Notes: generated by a model not told the origin, from the sequence alone. Shown: positions 1 through 6,010, counted from the first letter of the stretch. The stretch: 10,114 nt of DNA from Thermoanaerobaculia bacterium (GCA_017883215.1 JADGOA010000112.1:1-10114), one strand, 5' to 3'. Translations and numbers: made by a program.

Positions 1-8
1 GGAGGACA

Positions 9-52
9 GCGAGGGATCCCCCGCACTCCCGGGGTGGCGGGGGATTCCTCGC
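9..52. repeat. 16-bp imperfect hairpin, REP-like or terminator
   Basis: Bases 9-24 pair with 37-52 over 16 bp, with one G-T wobble (15/46). The arms are GCGAGGGATCCCCCGC and GCGGGGGATTCCTCGC. It lies about 100 bp beyond the stop of the minus-strand radical SAM gene, so it could help end that transcript, but no T-run follows on either strand. From memory, elements carrying 'GGGATTCCTCGC ... CTCGGAATGACA' recur between genes in some Acidobacteriota-type genomes. That recollection is not verified, and only one copy is in the window. Confidence 0.55.
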
Positions 53-60
53 CGCGCTCC

Positions 61-100
61 ACCCCTCCGGGGTTCCGCCGGCTCGGAATGACAGTGTCAT
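61..100. repeat. Cluster of three small inverted repeats beside the large hairpin
   Basis: Three short inverted repeats follow directly on each other: ACCCC/GGGGT (61-65 with 69-73), TTCCG/CGGAA (73-77 with 84-88) and ATGACA-G-TGTCAT (88-100, a palindrome with one central base). With the hairpin at 9-52 they fill most of the first 100 bases. This looks like a composite palindromic intergenic element rather than a single terminator. No gene is supported in 1-151. Confidence 0.4.
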
Positions 101-151
101 CACCGCTTCACCGGCCCTCGGCCGTTCGCCGGTTCAGGACGATACGCCGCC

Positions 152-2077
152 CTACCGGTACATCGCGAACAGCATCGCCAGCGCTGCGAATTCTTCGGCG
201 TTCGGGACGACCACGCGGATGCGGTCCCGGTACTCCCGCAGCTGGTGAGCCAGATCTTCCAGCCCCTGCCGCTCGGCCTGCGCCAGCCGCTCCAGATCGA
301 GGACGAGCCGTTCCTTCCGTTTCCTCAGAGCGTCACCGATTCCCGATGCCAGCCGCTCGGCGCCCTCGACGCTCAGCTTTCCTGCCACCGTCACCCACAC
401 CGTCGACTCCGGGCGGAGCTCCACCTGCACATGGTGACCGCCGGCGTCATCGCCGCGAAGCCGCCGCCACACCTTGGAGGGAAGCGACTCTTCCGGCACG
501 CGGTACGTGTGCCTGGTCAGGCGCGGATGCTGCTCAACTCCGAGCTTGAGCGACGCTCCGGTCCAGGCCGCCAGGCCGAGAGCGGCGACGGACTGGATGC
601 GCTCCCCGAACGTCGGTGTGCCGAGCGCCGCATGGATTCTCGACTCCAGCGCGGCGATGCGGCGGCGGATCTCCGGCGCCTGCCCTAACACTTTGCCGGC
701 CAGGAAAACCGGATAGGCGCGGCGGATCTCCGATGCGAACCGCTTCGCCTTCAGGCGCAGCATCAGATTCGCGGAGTCCTTCAGCCGCTCGTATCCGAGC
801 AGCCATGTTTCCAGCGATCGGAACATCGACGGGCCGAGCTGCCGCAGATCCTCGGCGAAGCATCGTTTCTGCGCCGCCTCGATCTCCGCCGCACTCATGG
901 TCGGATGGTTCACCATCGACTTGAAGCCGGTGCAGTTGCGGTAGTAGCGCTCCCGGTCGTCCGTCATCTCCTGGTGCAGCCGCCCTTCCTTCATCACCTG
1001 CTCGTAGAAGGGCGTTCCGGGCGTCGGACCGTAGATGAGGAATTGGCAGAGCGCCGGCTGCAGGGCCAGAAGATCCGACATCTCCTGCTCGATGACGGCG
1101 GGAGTCTGATAGGGCAGGCCGACGATCATCGATGCCAGGACGCTGATGCCGTGCTCGCGCAGCTCCGTGAACAGCTCGCCCACGGGACGCCCGTTCTGCT
1201 TGGCGTAGCCCGATCGGGTTCCCTCGAAGCCGATCCAGAGACCGTCGATCCCCATCTCCAGAATTTCCGTGACGCTGTACTGGCTGATGGCCTTCACGCT
1301 GGCGAAGGCGAAGATCGAAAGGGCACGACCGCCGGCGATGACGCAATCGCGCAGCTCCATGGCGCGATGCCGGTTCAGAAGAAAATCCTCGTCGAGGATG
1401 ACCAGCGACATCCCCGGCTCGACCTCCAGGTAGCGCTCGATGACGCCGTAGATGTCGCGGCCGGTGGGGAGAAGCTTGATGTGCTTGCGCTTGAAGAAGT
1501 GCGAGGTGCAGCAGAAATCGCAGCCGTTAGGGCATCCCAGTCCGGCGAAGATCATCCCGGTGCGCGAGGCTTCGCGGCCGAACACTCGGAGCCGGCTGAC
1601 CACCAGCGGATGACGCTGCGGAAGAGCAGCGGGCGCCTCGCCGAGGAGGCGCTGCATGAAACCGACGCCCTCTTCGCGGCAGATGTAATCGGACCAGGGA
1701 GCGAGCTCCTCGTCGGAGAGCACCGTGCCGTAGCCGCCGAGGACGATCTTCGACTTCGGCGAACGCTTCCGGATCAGCGCCACCGCTTCTTTCATGCGGT
1801 GATAGGTCGACAGGACGAACGAGATGCCGACGTAGTCGTAGCCCTTGTCCAGCTCGCGACCGAGCTCGCCCTTCGACGGATAGTGCAGGACCGTGGTGGG
1901 AGCTTCGAGATTCTCGGCGATGTACTCGGCCGAGAACTGAATGTGATTGGCGCGGGGGCTGAAAAGTCCCTGCTCACGGGTGACCTGACCGTAAAGAAGC
2001 TCGTAACCGACGCTTGGTGCGTCACCGTACTGTTCACCTAGCGGACGGCACACGCTCGTGAGAAGAACTCGAGACAT
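152..2077 (-). CDS. Radical SAM protein with N-terminal B12-binding-like fold and C-terminal STAS-like domain
   Basis: This 641-residue cytosolic protein is a radical SAM enzyme. Residues C182, C186 and C189 form CxxxCxxC (in CPNGCDFCC), the cluster that binds 4Fe-4S and cleaves S-adenosylmethionine. Residues 60-150 resemble the Rossmann-like fold of cobalamin-binding domains (VGISFVLS, then IVLGGYGTVLSDEE), but I see no DxHxxG motif, so base-off B12 binding is doubtful. The barrel covers about 175-370, with LVILDEDF (225-232) and GLWIGFEG (279-286). A helical region (395-510) leads to residues 548-641, which look like a STAS domain: a VWVTVAGKLS strand, an LVLDLERL strand, a helix, then IRVVVP. 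The usual STAS phosphorylatable Ser after the central strand is missing. GGAGG lies 5 nt before the ATG and fixes the start. The substrate is unknown. The radical SAM call is firm; the STAS call is inference. Confidence 0.93.
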   Translation of the reverse strand: MSRVLLTSVCRPLGEQYGDAPSVGYELLYGQVTREQGLFSPRANHIQFSAEYIAENLEAPTTVLHYPSKGELGRELDKGYDYVGISFVLSTYHRMKEAVALIRKRSPKSKIVLGGYGTVLSDEELAPWSDYICREEGVGFMQRLLGEAPAALPQRHPLVVSRLRVFGREASRTGMIFAGLGCPNGCDFCCTSHFFKRKHIKLLPTGRDIYGVIERYLEVEPGMSLVILDEDFLLNRHRAMELRDCVIAGGRALSIFAFASVKAISQYSVTEILEMGIDGLWIGFEGTRSGYAKQNGRPVGELFTELREHGISVLASMIVGLPYQTPAVIEQEMSDLLALQPALCQFLIYGPTPGTPFYEQVMKEGRLHQEMTDDRERYYRNCTGFKSMVNHPTMSAAEIEAAQKRCFAEDLRQLGPSMFRSLETWLLGYERLKDSANLMLRLKAKRFASEIRRAYPVFLAGKVLGQAPEIRRRIAALESRIHAALGTPTFGERIQSVAALGLAAWTGASLKLGVEQHPRLTRHTYRVPEESLPSKVWRRLRGDDAGGHHVQVELRPESTVWVTVAGKLSVEGAERLASGIGDALRKRKERLVLDLERLAQAERQGLEDLAHQLREYRDRIRVVVPNAEEFAALAMLFAMYR

Positions 2078-2448
2078 TCAAACCTCCAGCAGTGGCGATC
2101 ATCGCTGGAGTGGAGTTCTCCCTCGTGGTGCAACTGTCGGCCGAGGATGATAGACAGAGTCGAGCGCGTCAAGAGGCAATAATCGCACCACTGCAATGTC
2201 TTGTTACAGTTACAGCATCGTCGACGATCCGGGTGGTCGGAGGTCGGACTGCATTTCCAGCACCGATTTGTCAGCCGAACGCGACCGCGGCCGCGTGACT
2301 TCTGTGCCCGAAACATGTAAGATAAACGTCGGTACAGGAACCTTCCTCACCATTTGGGGCGCGCGAACTAAGTCGTGTGTTCCGAACCTACCCTCTTAGC
2401 AAGATAAGCCGCGCACAGTCCTTCACACTTCGGCTCATGGCGGTTGTG

Positions 2449-2456
2449 TGACGTCA
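2449..2456. promoter_or_regulatory. TGACGTCA palindrome upstream of the RRM gene
   Basis: This perfect 8-bp palindrome lies 44 bp before the RRM start codon. The 9-mer GTGACGTCA (2448-2456) recurs at 4213-4221, in the gap before the TIM-barrel gene. Such a dyad could bind a dimeric regulator, but two copies are weak evidence and no regulator gene is nearby. Confidence 0.25.
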
Positions 2457-2467
2457 TTGTCGCCGTG

Positions 2468-2493
2468 GCGGGTCGACGTTTCGACCGCAGGAG
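2468..2493 (+). promoter_or_regulatory. 5' UTR hairpin abutting the RRM gene ribosome binding site
   Basis: GGTCGA (2471-2476) and TCGACC (2481-2486) pair around the loop CGTT. If G2470 bulges out, the stem gains two pairs (2468/2488 and 2469/2487). The Shine-Dalgarno AGGAG (2489-2493) begins right after the stem, 7 nt before the ATG at 2501. This site also decides the start: an in-frame ATG at 2444 has no such signal and would add 19 residues before the RRM fold. A hairpin here could affect ribosome access, as in RNA thermometers or autoregulated RNA-binding proteins. That role is inference. Confidence 0.5.
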
Positions 2494-2500
2494 CATTTCG

Positions 2501-2770
2501 ATGAAACTTCATCTCGGCAACCTCTCCAAAGACCTTTCCGACGCGCAACTTCAGGAGCTGGTGAAGCCTTTTGGGACGCCGGAGTCTGCTGAAGTCGCGA
2601 GAGACCGCCAGAACGGACAGTCCAAGGGTTTTGGATTCGTGACGTTCGCGAACGCAGAGGAAGCGAAAGCTGCCATCGCTGGACTCGACGGCAAGGAAGT
2701 GAACGGCCTCGCGCTCAAGGTGAGCGAAGCTCGTGCACCGAAAGACCGCGAACAGCGCCCGAATCGATAA
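2501..2770 (+). CDS. Small RRM-domain RNA-binding protein
   Basis: This 89-residue protein is almost entirely one RNA recognition motif (RRM), a single-stranded RNA-binding fold. RNP1 is KGFGFVTF (residues 42-49), matching the consensus with both ring-stacking aromatics (F44, F46). RNP2 is LHLGNL (3-8); its usual aromatic second position is His, which may alter base stacking. The helical segment DAQLQELVKPFG (14-25) and the NAEEAKAAIAGLDGKEVNG stretch (51-69) complete the fold. The tail (76-89) is charged: SEARAPKDREQRPNR. Single-RRM proteins of this size occur in cyanobacteria and several other phyla, some induced by cold; the RNA target here is unknown. The ATG at 2501 is chosen for its AGGAG at 7-nt spacing. 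A 30-bp palindrome and a 75-residue gene follow on the same strand. Confidence 0.93.
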   Translation: MKLHLGNLSKDLSDAQLQELVKPFGTPESAEVARDRQNGQSKGFGFVTFANAEEAKAAIAGLDGKEVNGLALKVSEARAPKDREQRPNR

Positions 2771-2779
2771 CTCATCGCC

Positions 2780-2809
2780 GGCTCGAGGACAGCGCGCTGT
2801 CCTCGAGCC
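2780..2809 (+). terminator. 30-bp perfect palindrome after the RRM gene
   Basis: Bases 2780-2809 form a perfect palindrome (left half GGCTCGAGGACAGCG) starting 9 bp after the RRM stop. In RNA it would make a very stable hairpin. The sequence after it, ATCTTCATCATT, is T-rich but has no real U-tract, so it may be a partial terminator, an mRNA-end stabiliser or an attenuator before the 75-residue gene. It could also act as a dyad in DNA. Confidence 0.6.
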
Positions 2810-2845
2810 ATCTTCATCATTGAACGAGCCAGGAGGACGAGCGAC

Positions 2846-3073
2846 ATGAAGAAGGCACCTGTGAAGACCCCGCGCATCGTTTCGCCACGGGTCCCGGTCA
2901 CGGAGACCAATCTGAAGAAGGCCGCGCTTCGGCTGCTGAACCAGCGACTGGTATCGACGGAAATGCAGTACGTGAGACACGTGCTCGGCACGTCGGCCAC
3001 TCAGGTCGAGATGGACGAGACGGTGCTCGCCGTTCGCAAGATGCCGTGGTCGTCGATCGTCGTTCCGGAGTAA
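2846..3073 (+). CDS. Hypothetical 75-residue protein
   Basis: I do not recognise this protein. It has a strong AGGAGG (2831-2836) 9 nt before the ATG, which supports real translation. Residues 1-20 are rich in Lys, Pro and Val with no predicted fold (KKAPVKTPR, then SPRVPV). Residues 21-48 probably form helix (LKKAALRLLNQRLVS, then EMQYVRHVL), and the C-terminus ends in WSSIVVPE. There is no signal peptide, membrane segment or Cys. It lies 75 bp after the RRM gene on the same strand, so the two may share a transcript, unless the palindrome between them ends it. A basic tail plus helices would suit nucleic-acid or protein binding, but that is a guess. Confidence 0.75.
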   Translation: MKKAPVKTPRIVSPRVPVTETNLKKAALRLLNQRLVSTEMQYVRHVLGTSATQVEMDETVLAVRKMPWSSIVVPE

Positions 3074-3079
3074 GCCTGA

Positions 3080-3094
3080 CGACGCTCAGCGTCG
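3080..3094 (+). terminator. Small hairpin after the 75-residue gene
   Basis: CGACGC (3080-3085) and GCGTCG (3089-3094) pair around a 3-nt loop, 6 bp after the stop codon. No T-run follows, so termination activity is uncertain. The rest of 3095-3231, between two convergent genes, shows nothing I can support. Confidence 0.3.
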
Positions 3095-3231
3095 ATCACA
3101 GCGGCCGCACTCGCCGCATGATCACGACGATCTCACGCTTGTCGCGGTGACCCTCGATTTCACCGTGGAGAATCCCACGAGCCGAAGTCGAGTACATACG
3201 TTCTGCGGGTCAAGAACGTTACCGTCGCAGA

Positions 3232-4176
3232 TCACGAGCGGCCGCGGCGAGCCTGCAAATCGTCGCGCACACGCTCCAGGAGCGCTCTGGTTGCTCGGAT
3301 TCCCTCCGGCTCGCTCAGTCCCTCTCCTTCGTACTCGACACCGACCCACGCGCAATAGCCTGAGTTGACCACGATGTCGAGCATGCGCCGGAAATCGGTC
3401 GCGGTTTCGTTCCCGGCTGCGTCGAACGCGTGCGATTTCGCACTCACCGCCTTCGCCCACGGCATCATCTGGCGCACGCCTTCGTAACGGTCGGGTGCTG
3501 CCGGCGCGATGTCGCTCGGCGCGAAGTTGCCAAAGTCCGGAAGGGTTCCGGCGCGCGGATGACCCGCCAGCCGAATCACGCCGGTCAGCCACCTGGCATC
3601 GCTGGAGAGGCCGCCGTGATTCTCGATCAGCACGTTCAGATTGCGGACATCGGCGGCTTCGCACAATGCGCGCAGACCGGCAGCGACGAGGACCTGTTGC
3701 TCCTCGCTCGTGCCTTCGCTCTCGGCGTTGACACGGATGGAGTGACAGCCGAGGAGTGCTGCGGCATCGAGCCACTTGAAATGGTTGCTCACAGCGCGAC
3801 TGCGGAGCGCGGAATCGGGATCGCCCAGCCGCCCCTCGCCGTCGCACATGATGAGGAGGCTCGTGGCGCCGGCATCGCCAGCGCGCCGCTTCAGCTCGCG
3901 AACGTAACCCTCATCGTGCGCTTTGAAGAGCGTGCTGACGTACTCGACGCCGTCGATCGCATACTCTCGCCTGGCGGTGAGCGGAAAATCGAGATGGTCG
4001 AGTGCGCCGCTTTGGATCGCGCGGTGAAGCGACCATTCCGCAAGTGAGATTCGAAAGAGCGGCTGCGCCGGAGTGGAGAGAGAGTCGTTCGGTCGCATTG
4101 CACACCCCGCTGCCAGCGCGCTGATACTCGCAACGAACTGCCGTCGATCCATACGCGCGGCATCATCGTCGCTCAC
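3232..4176 (-). CDS. Tat-exported lipoprotein, sugar phosphate isomerase/epimerase-like TIM barrel
   Basis: This 314-residue protein belongs to the xylose-isomerase-like TIM-barrel family (AP endonuclease 2 fold), whose members isomerise or epimerise sugars, inosose or hydroxypyruvate using a divalent metal. Likely metal ligands are E185 (VLIENHGG), D214 (LPDFGNF), H249 (AKSHAFD) and E281 (VGVEYEG), in the usual order. The N-terminus has a twin-arginine signal (DRRQFVASISALAAGCA, residues 10-26) ending in a lipobox, LAAGC, so Cys25 is probably lipidated after folded export. The start could be M1 (4176) or M9 (4152); neither has a clear ribosome binding site, and M9 gives a shorter, typical Tat n-region. 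It lies 55 bp after the oxygenase gene, probably in one operon. Exact substrate unknown; the fold is confident. Confidence 0.9.
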   Translation of the reverse strand: MSDDDAARMDRRQFVASISALAAGCAMRPNDSLSTPAQPLFRISLAEWSLHRAIQSGALDHLDFPLTARREYAIDGVEYVSTLFKAHDEGYVRELKRRAGDAGATSLLIMCDGEGRLGDPDSALRSRAVSNHFKWLDAAALLGCHSIRVNAESEGTSEEQQVLVAAGLRALCEAADVRNLNVLIENHGGLSSDARWLTGVIRLAGHPRAGTLPDFGNFAPSDIAPAAPDRYEGVRQMMPWAKAVSAKSHAFDAAGNETATDFRRMLDIVVNSGYCAWVGVEYEGEGLSEPEGIRATRALLERVRDDLQARRGRS

Positions 4177-4212
4177 GGCCGCAACAGCTGCTCGATTACG
4201 ACACCCACGTCC

Positions 4213-4222
4213 GTGACGTCAC
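4213..4222. promoter_or_regulatory. GTGACGTCAC palindrome between oxygenase and TIM-barrel genes
   Basis: This perfect 10-bp palindrome sits in the 55-bp gap between the two minus-strand genes, 36 bp before the 4176 start. It shares GTGACGTCA with the site at 2448-2456. It could be an internal operator, or chance. Confidence 0.25.
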
Positions 4223-4231
4223 CAGACGGAG

Positions 4232-4945
4232 TCACGCTGCCCGGCGCAGGTGAATCGACGTCTGCCATTGCAGCGGCGAGATGGCCTCGGCCGGTGCGAA
4301 CTCGATGTGCAGCACACGCCGATGGGTGGGCATCAGCCACCGCGTGGACGCATGGACGAGGAGCGGACGCATGAGCAGAAGCGCGCCCTTCGGCACGTGT
4401 ACTTCGACCGATGTTGCTGCTGCCGCCCGACATTGAAGGTCCTTTTCCGCGACCTTTCCCCACTCGTGACTGCCGGGAATGACCCTCAATGGACCATTCT
4501 CCGGACCAGATGCGTCGAGGTAAACGCGAACGGCGAGCATCTGCTCGAGAACAGAGGTCGGCGGCTCCACGTGAGGCACCCCCGATTTCACGCTCCAGGG
4601 GCTGTATCCGGGAACAGCCATCCGTTCCCGCACGCTGATGACACGATCCTGATGCCATTGCACACGCCAGCTCGACTCAATGGTGCGGTCGAACAGAGTG
4701 GCCCTGATGGCGACGAGATCGCGCCCTACGATGGACCAGAGATACTCGCCGAGGCGCTTGTGGTGCAGCAGCTGTAGAACGCTCGGGTGTCCCACCAGCC
4801 CGCGCACTCCTCCGCGGCCAGCTGGCACGGATGGGATCGACAACGTGAGGTGATCGCACTGATCGGCGGTCAACCGGATGTCAGCGAAAGCGACGCCATG
4901 GTCGTACAGATCTGTCACGGCGACATCGTAGCCCGGAACAGACAT
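4232..4945 (-). CDS. Phytanoyl-CoA dioxygenase (PhyH) family Fe(II)/2-oxoglutarate oxygenase
   Basis: This 237-residue protein belongs to the PhyH family, which hydroxylates or otherwise oxidises small molecules using Fe(II), O2 and 2-oxoglutarate. The iron triad is visible: H98 and D100 in WHQD, and H198 in LLVHAST. R209 or R210 (HRRVLHIEF) would bind 2-oxoglutarate. The hallmark GPENGPLRVIPGSHEWG lies at 147-163. It is slightly short for the family, with no signal peptide, so it is probably cytosolic. An in-frame stop six codons upstream (4963-4961) limits the start to 4945 or later; no clear ribosome binding site precedes it. It is the first gene of a probable two-gene unit with the TIM-barrel lipoprotein and diverges from the 49-residue gene. 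A near-perfect tandem repeat lies just upstream. Substrate unknown. Confidence 0.92.
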   Translation of the reverse strand: MSVPGYDVAVTDLYDHGVAFADIRLTADQCDHLTLSIPSVPAGRGGVRGLVGHPSVLQLLHHKRLGEYLWSIVGRDLVAIRATLFDRTIESSWRVQWHQDRVISVRERMAVPGYSPWSVKSGVPHVEPPTSVLEQMLAVRVYLDASGPENGPLRVIPGSHEWGKVAEKDLQCRAAAATSVEVHVPKGALLLMRPLLVHASTRWLMPTHRRVLHIEFAPAEAISPLQWQTSIHLRRAA

Positions 4946-4960
4946 CGCCAGACGAACGTA

Positions 4961-4990
4961 TCAGCCTCAGTCCGCTCAGCCTGAATCCGC
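4961..4990. repeat. Two tandem 15-bp direct repeats upstream of the oxygenase gene
   Basis: TCAGCCTCAGTCCGC (4961-4975) is followed at once by TCAGCCTGAATCCGC (4976-4990), with two mismatches in 15. The pair begins 16 bp upstream of the oxygenase start and lies inside the 115-bp divergent gap shared with the 49-residue gene. This is a plausible operator position for a regulator binding side by side, but a local duplication is equally possible. Confidence 0.5.
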
Positions 4991-5060
4991 TAAACGGCGC
5001 TGGTTTCATTTCGCAGGTGGGGGGCTCCATCGGTGATACCGTGCCGAACAGAGGTTACTC

Positions 5061-5210
5061 ATGTCACGAATCAACGGGGAAAAAGCCAGAGCAAACGTCG
5101 CAAAACGCAACAGAAACGCGCAACGAGTCAAGGATCGCACGCGGCTCGCCGAGATCCGTTCGGCCGGCAAAGTCGAAGCGAAGTCGGCGCCGAAAAAAGC
5201 GAAAGCCTGA
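5061..5210 (+). CDS. Small basic 49-residue protein
   Basis: This short frame runs from ATG 5061 to TGA 5210. AGAGG (5050-5054) sits 6 nt before the ATG, a good ribosome binding site. The product begins MSRINGEKARANVAKRNRN and ends APKKAKA. It has 16 Lys/Arg against 4 Asp/Glu in 49 residues and no aromatic residue or Cys. Residues 7-35 could form an amphipathic basic helix, and the Ala/Lys/Pro tail is probably disordered. Overlapping frames in this stretch are longer but lack a ribosome binding site or plausible composition. I do not recognise a named family; the start of the sequence feels like a recurrent small bacterial protein, but I cannot confirm that. Nucleic-acid or ribosome binding would suit the charge and is a guess. 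It diverges from the oxygenase gene. Confidence 0.7.
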   Translation: MSRINGEKARANVAKRNRNAQRVKDRTRLAEIRSAGKVEAKSAPKKAKA

Positions 5211-5287
5211 TCGGTTCACGCTGTCTGTTGTTAAGCTGTGAGCCACCACGTGGACCTGCCTTTCGCCTCATTGGGCAGCCCACTTGT

Positions 5288-5353
5288 GGTGTGCACAGAT
5301 TCGCAGCACAGACAAGAGTGTCTGTGCCACATCGACTCTCGCAGCGGCACACC
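5288..5353. repeat. Nested palindromic intergenic repeat
   Basis: A perfect 9-bp stem (GCACAGACA 5306-5314, TGTCTGTGC 5319-5327) with a 4-nt loop lies inside a 7-bp outer inverted repeat (GGTGTGC 5288-5294, GCACACC 5347-5353). CGCAGC occurs between the inner and outer arms on each side. It lies between the ends of the 49-residue gene and the DUF1697 gene, so it may act as a two-way terminator, though there is no T-run. From memory, 'TGGCACAGAC...GTCTGTGC' palindromes recur between genes in Acidobacteriota and related genomes; that is unverified. Nothing else is supported in 5211-5432. Confidence 0.5.
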
Positions 5354-5432
5354 TTCCACTCGTCTCCATCCGAAGAACCGGAGCCAACTCAACTCTTGAG
5401 TGCGGCCTAACTCTCCGGCGGAAACCTTCCTC

Positions 5433-5987
5433 TCACGGTCTGGTCTTCTTTTCGGCCAACGCCGCGAGCTTTACGACCGTGTTCCAGTTTCTCGCCGTTC
5501 CGCGGGTGCCGAACGCTTTCTCGATGACGGCGTTCGTCAGCTTCGACGTCCCGATGCCGTCAGGGTAGACGATGTATGCGTCCCGGCCGGAAGCGTGCAC
5601 CGATTCGCGTCCTCTGATGGCGGCCTGAAGCGCCTTCACATCCGCAGGCCGGAGCGCCGTCTTGAAGAACATCACCGCCATGTGCGCCGGATCCCTCTCT
5701 GCGGCCTCAGTGAACGGGTTCCCGGCGATGATCGACGTCCATTCGTCCGCGGTCCGCACGAAGAACTCGGTCTTGAGCTCGAGCCTCGTGGCCGCCTCGC
5801 GCTGCAGCAGCTCCTCGATCGCGGCTGTCTGCCGGTTCGTGGTCTCGAAGACCACGTTACCGCTCTGCAGCAGCCATCGGCCGTTTGTGAAACCGAGGCC
5901 GGTCAGCATCGCCCGCAACTCGGCCATGGCCACCTTCCGGTGGCCGCCGACGTTGATGCCGCGGAGCAGCGCGATGCATGTGGACAT
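5433..5987 (-). CDS. DUF1697 domain protein
   Basis: This 184-residue protein matches the DUF1697 family along its full length. Family signatures are ALLRGINVGGHRKVAMAEL (6-24), LQSGNVVF (40-47), NPF (90-92) and the C-terminal block GTSKLTNAVIEKAFGTRGTA (146-165) followed by RNWNTVVKL (166-174). The family is widespread, cytosolic and without an established biochemical role. There is no signal peptide or membrane segment. The gene starts 23 bp after the kinase stop on the same strand, so it is probably on the kinase transcript, although its own ribosome binding site is poor (GAAGAT next to the ATG). The pairing may only reflect shared transcription. Confidence 0.92.
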   Translation of the reverse strand: MSTCIALLRGINVGGHRKVAMAELRAMLTGLGFTNGRWLLQSGNVVFETTNRQTAAIEELLQREAATRLELKTEFFVRTADEWTSIIAGNPFTEAAERDPAHMAVMFFKTALRPADVKALQAAIRGRESVHASGRDAYIVYPDGIGTSKLTNAVIEKAFGTRGTARNWNTVVKLAALAEKKTRP

Positions 5988-6010
5988 ATCTTCGCCCGAG
6001 ACTGCACGGG

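Larger units (their letters stand above)
2078..2500. other. 423-bp divergent intergenic region
   Basis: This stretch separates the radical SAM gene (minus) from the RRM gene (plus). Open frames here are short, overlap on both strands, lack ribosome binding sites and show no family motif, so I call no gene. For the minus strand, TTGACG (2172-2167) and TATCAT (2152-2147) resemble -35 and -10 boxes, but the 14-bp spacer is too short to be convincing. Other items are tandem GTTACA hexamers (2203-2214), a GC-rich palindrome (2286-2295), TGACGTCA (2449-2456) and a hairpin before the RRM gene (2468-2488). The long leader suggests regulation at RNA or DNA level, which is inference. Confidence 0.6.

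Noticed and set aside
905..2041. 378-residue plus-strand frame
   Set aside because: It is antisense to the radical SAM gene, whose motifs are unmistakable. The frame has no ribosome binding site or family motif and is a product of high GC.
2147..2172. TTGACG...TATCAT promoter-like pair on the minus strand
   Set aside because: The 14-bp spacer is too short for a usual sigma-70 promoter, so I did not call it as a separate feature.
2092..2399. Short plus- and minus-strand frames in the 2078-2500 gap
   Set aside because: They overlap each other on both strands, lack ribosome binding sites and have no family features.
2435..3000. Minus-strand frames of 181 and 149 residues across the RRM and 75-residue genes
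   Set aside because: The plus strand has two strong ribosome binding sites and a clear RRM; these frames cover both genes and the palindrome and have no motif.
2287..3245. Three GCGGCCGC octamers (2287-2294, 3101-3108, 3238-3245) within 1 kb
   Set aside because: Such GC-only palindromes are expected in high-GC DNA. Flanks are unrelated and placement shows no pattern.
5017..5410. 74- and 125-residue plus-strand frames overlapping the 49-residue gene
   Set aside because: Neither has a suitable ribosome binding site, and the longer one runs through the palindromic repeat at 5288-5353. The 49-residue frame fits better.
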